DNA of 7,843 nt, taken from NCBI GenBank assembly GCA_021295675.1, contig JAGWBY010000119.1, positions 846-8,688 of the forward strand, read 5' to 3'. The position numbers were made by a program, and so were the translations under genes. Of this stretch, positions 5,421 through 7,843 are shown one piece after another. Each line of letters opens with the position of its first letter. The stretch's first letter is position 1. This DNA comes from Candidatus Latescibacterota bacterium. Lineage in GTDB: Bacteria > Latescibacterota > UBA2968 > UBA8231. The notes beneath the pieces were generated by a model. The model was given only the letters and a program-made list of their open reading frames with translations. It had not been told where the DNA came from and did not search any database.

Positions 5421-5468
5421 GGTGTACGCGCAACCAATTCAGCAGAGCCAGAACACGCTATTCTCTTG

Positions 5469-5508
5469 ATACACCCGGCCTCCCTTCGGGAGCGTCGACA
5501 CCGGGTAT
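5469..5508. other. Nested hairpin in the spacer upstream of the HEPN-like gene
   Basis: ACCCGG (5473-5478) pairs with CCGGGT (5501-5506), extended by AT/AT across a two-base bulge. Inside it, CTCCC (5480-5484) pairs with GGGAG (5488-5492). Neither strand has a T-run after it, so it is not an ordinary terminator. The gene-free spacer 5398-5717 otherwise holds the second 34-bp repeat copy, the putative promoter and the 5671-5701 hairpin. I see no credible gene in it. Confidence 0.45.
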
Positions 5509-5545
5509 GGCAGAGACAGCGAGATGAAGGGCTTGTTGTTATACC

Positions 5546-5579
5546 GTACAGAAAAAATAAAGAGCCTTTTTTGGATTAT
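5546..5579. repeat. 34-bp diverged direct repeat, copy 2
   Basis: Same orientation as 4454-4487, 29 of 34 identical, 1092 bp apart start to start. It lies between the sigma factor gene and the HEPN-like gene. Read on the reverse strand, it has an A-run, a short possible stem around GGCTC, and a T-rich run. Confidence 0.7.
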
Positions 5580-5670
5580 CTGTCAAGGCGCTCAGCCCAG
5601 CCTGAGGTTAGGCCAACTCCCTGACGGTCGCTACAGGACTCCCATGTACGGTCTGGTTGCGGCGGGCACG

Positions 5671-5701
5671 GTTCCGGCCCGTATTAGAGTCCGCCCGGAA
5701 C
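5671..5701 (-). terminator. Possible hairpin terminator after the sigma factor gene
   Basis: GTTCCGG (5671-5677) and CCGGAAC (5695-5701) form a 7-bp stem with a 17-base loop, 16 bases past the sigma factor stop. There is no U-tract, so termination is only suggested by position. Confidence 0.3.
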
Positions 5702-5717
5702 ACGAAGGGGCACTTCC

Positions 5718-6968
5718 TCAAAGTCCCAATCCCTCCCCGGTCACCCGATCCGTCCAGTGGTACAGCGTCTGCCCGTCGATTACCAGGGCATGGGAGCGGT
5801 CCAGGTCGATATTGTCAAAGCAGTCATGGGCATAGTCTCGGATTAGCACAGTGCGGCCCTCGGCAGTGATGTATGCCTCGTCGATGGGCGCGTCCTCTTC
5901 GGTGACCAAGCCTTCTAGTTGCAGCACCCGCAGACAAGTGAAGACGTTATCGCCGATGCGCACCTCGTACATCCCGGCACCGCTAGCGTCAAGATTGTCG
6001 GCGCTGTGGTCCTGTTTCCACGAGCCGTCCGGCTGGCGCACATATCGTCCAGTGTCCTCAATGCGGCGCTTCATACACCCGAAGGCCCCGGTGAAGCCCT
6101 GGCTTAGATACGTGTTGATCGAGATCCCCTCCTCCTGCTGCTCAATGACCGCCAGATACTGGATCTCCTCCCCATTCTCTCGGGCGCACATGGACCAGCC
6201 GGCATCGCGCCAGCCTTCAACGTCCCCATCCCATTCCTCGACCTCGACTTCCACGCCTTCCAAGCCGTGAACCTCGGCCGGGCGCGCCACCCGCATGCGG
6301 GTGGCGCAGTCCAAGCGCCAGTCGGGCGCTTTGTACGTGCCTTGGATTGCTTCCTCGCCCAGGCGCGGCACCACCAGCCACCAGCGCAACTCGGGGCATT
6401 CGACCGCAAAGGGCACCCCGTCCAGTTCGCGGACAGCGATTTCGGGCCGCTGCTGGGGGAAGGACTGTCCGCCCTTTTGGTCTTTAGGTAATTGGATCCG
6501 CATTTCAGGTCTCCTTCCGCGGGCGGTGATTTCCATGCTCTGGCGCATGTGCAGGCGCGCCTGGAACAAATGTCGTTTGACCGTGCCTTGGGGCCATTGG
6601 CCGCGGGCGGCTATTTCGGCGATGCTCAAGCCCTCCAAGTAGTGCAAGCGGGCGACCTGCTGCTGGGGCTGCGGCACCTGCTCCAACGCCCGGGCCGCTT
6701 CATCCCGCTGCAGCTGCCGTCGATGCTGCCGCAGGAAGTCGCTATCGACAGCCCGCGCTAGCGCCGCGCCCTCGGTAGGCTTTTCGCGCCGCTGTGCCGC
6801 CTTGAAGAAATCGCGACATTGGTTGCGACCGATCTGCATCAGCCAAGGGCCAATCTTGTCTGGTTCTTTAAGAGCGCCGATCCGCGTCCAAGCCTGCACC
6901 AGCGCCTCCTGCAATACATCTTCGGCGTGCTGCGGGTGGCCGATCCGGTAGCGGATCAGCGCGGCCAA
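5718..6968 (-). CDS. ECF-type sigma factor, open frame after the stop (TTG start)
   Basis: The longest uninterrupted reading starts at TTG 6968 and gives 416 residues. Region 2 remains from helix 2 on: GHPQHAEDVLQEALVQAW (10-27), KIGPWLMQIGRNQCRDFFK (38-56). Region 4 is LEQVPQPQQQVARLHYLEG (95-113), then the HTH LSIAEIAARGQWPQGTVKRHLFQAR (114-138). These domains bind core RNA polymerase and the -10/-35 elements. From about residue 155 a further 260 residues, without membrane segments, form a soluble domain I do not recognise (rich in E/D, with WSMCARENGEEIQYLAVIEQ and ALVIDGQTLYHWTD near the end). ECF factors with fused C-terminal domains use them as sensory or regulatory parts; here the role is unknown. 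No ribosome-binding site supports the TTG, and the first helix of region 2 is missing, so this form may not work. Confidence 0.6.
   Translation of the reverse strand: MAALIRYRIGHPQHAEDVLQEALVQAWTRIGALKEPDKIGPWLMQIGRNQCRDFFKAAQRREKPTEGAALARAVDSDFLRQHRRQLQRDEAARALEQVPQPQQQVARLHYLEGLSIAEIAARGQWPQGTVKRHLFQARLHMRQSMEITARGRRPEMRIQLPKDQKGGQSFPQQRPEIAVRELDGVPFAVECPELRWWLVVPRLGEEAIQGTYKAPDWRLDCATRMRVARPAEVHGLEGVEVEVEEWDGDVEGWRDAGWSMCARENGEEIQYLAVIEQQEEGISINTYLSQGFTGAFGCMKRRIEDTGRYVRQPDGSWKQDHSADNLDASGAGMYEVRIGDNVFTCLRVLQLEGLVTEEDAPIDEAYITAEGRTVLIRDYAHDCFDNIDLDRSHALVIDGQTLYHWTDRVTGEGLGL
6284..6307. repeat. Perfect 24-bp palindrome inside the sigma factor gene
   Basis: Twelve-base arms meet with no spacer, centred between 6295 and 6296 on GCATGC. 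The outer half is GCGCCACCCGCA. It lies in coding sequence (reading ATRMRVA on the reverse strand). Confidence 0.8.
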
Positions 6969-7196
6969 GGCGTATTCGTACGGGCGCAGGAGCGGGGCAA
7001 AGGCCGTGCCATCGCCCAGCTAGCACCGGCGCACTAGGTCGGCTTCGCTGTCCATACAATCCGGCGCTGGGGACTCGTCTTTAGGTGATGGGGAAGCGCC
7101 CAACTCCTTTTTTCAGTGGCGCTGATATTCTATCCACGGCTGCACCTCCTTCACCTTACAAGAAGAAACCGACGGGCAAAAGGTTCGCATTTGGGC

Positions 7197-7226
7197 AAAA
7201 AAAAGCGGGACACCCGAGCCCCCCGC
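7197..7226 (-). terminator. Intrinsic terminator of the aldo/keto reductase gene
   Basis: On the reverse strand GCGGG (7222-7226) and CCCGC (7205-7209) form a GC stem with a 12-base loop, followed at once by eight T (7204-7197). It lies about 120 bases after the aldo/keto reductase stop. The spacer 7056-7343 has no other feature I can support. Confidence 0.75.
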
Positions 7227-7343
7227 CTTCTCTTCTTCCTAGGGGTGTCGCAGCCCCGCAATTTCCAAGCCTCAGGGCACCACTTCGTTGAGCGCCCTAT
7301 GCCTCTTCCGGCTCGGCTTCTTTCTACGCCGCGAGGACAGTGG

Positions 7344-7843
7344 TCAGACGTCCAAGACGCGATCCTGGCCGGCCGAGGCCTCGTCGAGGCGGGCCCGGTC
7401 CTCCTCGGTGATTGACCAGCCCACGGCACCGACGTTCTCCTCCATGTGGGCGGCCGTATCGCCGCCGGTGATAGCCGCTGTCACCTCGGGGTGGGAGAGC
7501 ACCCAGTTGATCGCCGTCTGCGCCACGGTGCGACCGTGGGCGTCGGCGATTTGCCGCAGAATCTCTAGGGTGCGGCGATCCTGCTCTAGGTCGCCGACGC
7601 GCCGGGAGGCGTACAGGGTGCCGTCCGGCGGCGGCTCTCCGGGGGTATATACGCCGGAGAGCAAGCCTACGCCCAAGGGGCTGTAGGTCATAACCCCGAA
7701 GCCTTGGTCGCGCTGCGCCGGCCACATCTCGCGCTCCAGTTCCCGGTTGAGGAGGTTATAGGGATTCTGGATGCAGAGCAGGGGATCGAGCCCGAGGCGG
7801 TCCTGCGTCCACAGCGCCTTGAGCACCTGCCAAGCCTGGAAGT
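7344..7843 (-). CDS. Aldo/keto reductase, C-terminal part (5' end outside window)
   Basis: The frame is open to the right edge and the visible 165 residues are the C-terminal half of a TIM-barrel NAD(P)H-dependent oxidoreductase that reduces aldehydes or ketones. Recognisable family pieces: IQNPYNLLNRELEREM (the Q-x-x-Y-N-x-x-x-R-x-x-E strand/helix), GFGVMTYSPLGVGLLSGVY (the Y-S-P-L-x-x-G-x-L-x-G-x-Y cofactor-binding stretch), then RTVAQTAINWVLSHPEVTAAITGGDTAAHMEENVGAVGW (the A-x-x-W-x-L and I-x-G nucleotide-binding segments), and closing ITEEDRARLDE. The catalytic Asp/Tyr/Lys/His lie upstream of the window. The usual S-R at the nucleotide-binding I-P-G-A/S-R position reads ITGGDT, a common variant. 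The GTG at 7826 is internal, because the open frame continues FQAWQ before it. It ends in TGA. Physiological substrate unknown. Confidence 0.9.
   Translation of the reverse strand, partial: FQAWQVLKALWTQDRLGLDPLLCIQNPYNLLNRELEREMWPAQRDQGFGVMTYSPLGVGLLSGVYTPGEPPPDGTLYASRRVGDLEQDRRTLEILRQIADAHGRTVAQTAINWVLSHPEVTAAITGGDTAAHMEENVGAVGWSITEEDRARLDEASAGQDRVLDV

Larger units (their letters stand above)
5718..7055 (-). pseudogene. ECF-type sigma factor with long C-terminal extension, in-frame TAG at codon 12
   Basis: From the ATG at 7053-7055 the frame reads MDSEADLVRRC, stop, LGDGTAFAPLLRPYEYALAALIRYRIG, and then runs open for the rest of a 445-codon gene. The residues on both sides of TAG (7020-7022) form a typical first helix of sigma region 2 (A-D-L-V-R-R-C-x-L-G-D-x-x-A-F), where the interrupted position is commonly Gln. 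CAG to TAG is a single change. ABC and HEPN-like genes here end in TAG at natural C-termini, so TAG is a normal stop and recoding is unlikely. The codon most likely inactivates the gene or forces initiation downstream. The ATG has only a weak GGA upstream. The alternative is a sequencing error. Confidence 0.7.

Noticed and set aside
4454..5579. Complete transposon bounded by the 34-bp repeats
   Set aside because: The repeats are direct, not inverted, and no transposase or target duplication is visible.
5524..5835. Forward open frame of 103 codons in the spacer
   Set aside because: It starts in the spacer, runs antisense into the sigma factor gene, has no recognisable protein features and no ribosome-binding site.
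7020..7022. TAG recoded as an amino acid in this organism
   Set aside because: The ABC, HEPN-like and HTH frames all end in TAG at natural C-termini, so TAG works as a stop here.
1..7843. CRISPR array, tRNA or rRNA
   Set aside because: No regularly spaced repeats and no tRNA- or rRNA-like stretches were seen on either strand.

Overview
The window is a mixed piece of bacterial chromosome. Housekeeping-type genes with GC-rich codons surround a visibly AT-richer stretch (about 840-3600) full of small toxin-antitoxin-like genes. Both window edges cut through genes. I cannot name the organism. The protein-coding style, many accessory modules, two apparently broken genes and scattered short repeats suggest an uncultivated environmental or symbiotic bacterium with an accessory-rich genome, but that is inference.

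Layout: (1) 2-838 (+), the C-terminal ATPase part of an ABC exporter subunit. (2) 953-1496 (+), a RelE/HigB-like toxin followed by an XRE-type HTH antitoxin. It sits behind a promoter region with a 10-bp inverted repeat that overlaps the toxin start codon. (3) 1584-2093 (+), a pyridoxamine-phosphate-oxidase-like flavin split-barrel protein. (4) 2131-2367 (-), a ribbon-helix-helix antitoxin-like gene with no visible toxin, bracketed by two identical 14-bp repeats. (5) 2410-3457 (-), a two-gene operon: a DUF4160 protein, then a protein ending in a DUF2442-like segment and an HTH domain. The second gene is broken by a short deletion/frameshift near 2750. (6) 3627-4427 (-), a classical short-chain dehydrogenase. 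(7) 4513-5310 (-), an unassigned protein with a HEPN-like R-x4-H motif, bracketed by two diverged 34-bp direct repeats. (8) 5718-7055 (-), an ECF-type sigma factor with a long C-terminal extension, interrupted by an in-frame TAG at codon 12. (9) 7344-7843 (-), the C-terminal part of an aldo/keto reductase followed by a clear intrinsic terminator.

The metabolic genes look like independent units. The small genes form a loose toxin-antitoxin/defence-like cluster with up to four separate modules between 0.95 and 5.3 kb. The most interesting points are the DUF4160 plus DUF2442-HTH pair (a plausible toxin-antitoxin-type system, here apparently decaying), the repeat-flanked HEPN-like gene, the operator-like inverted repeat over the toxin start, and the nonsense codon in the sigma factor gene. 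No rRNA, tRNA, CRISPR array, transposase or integrase gene was found.
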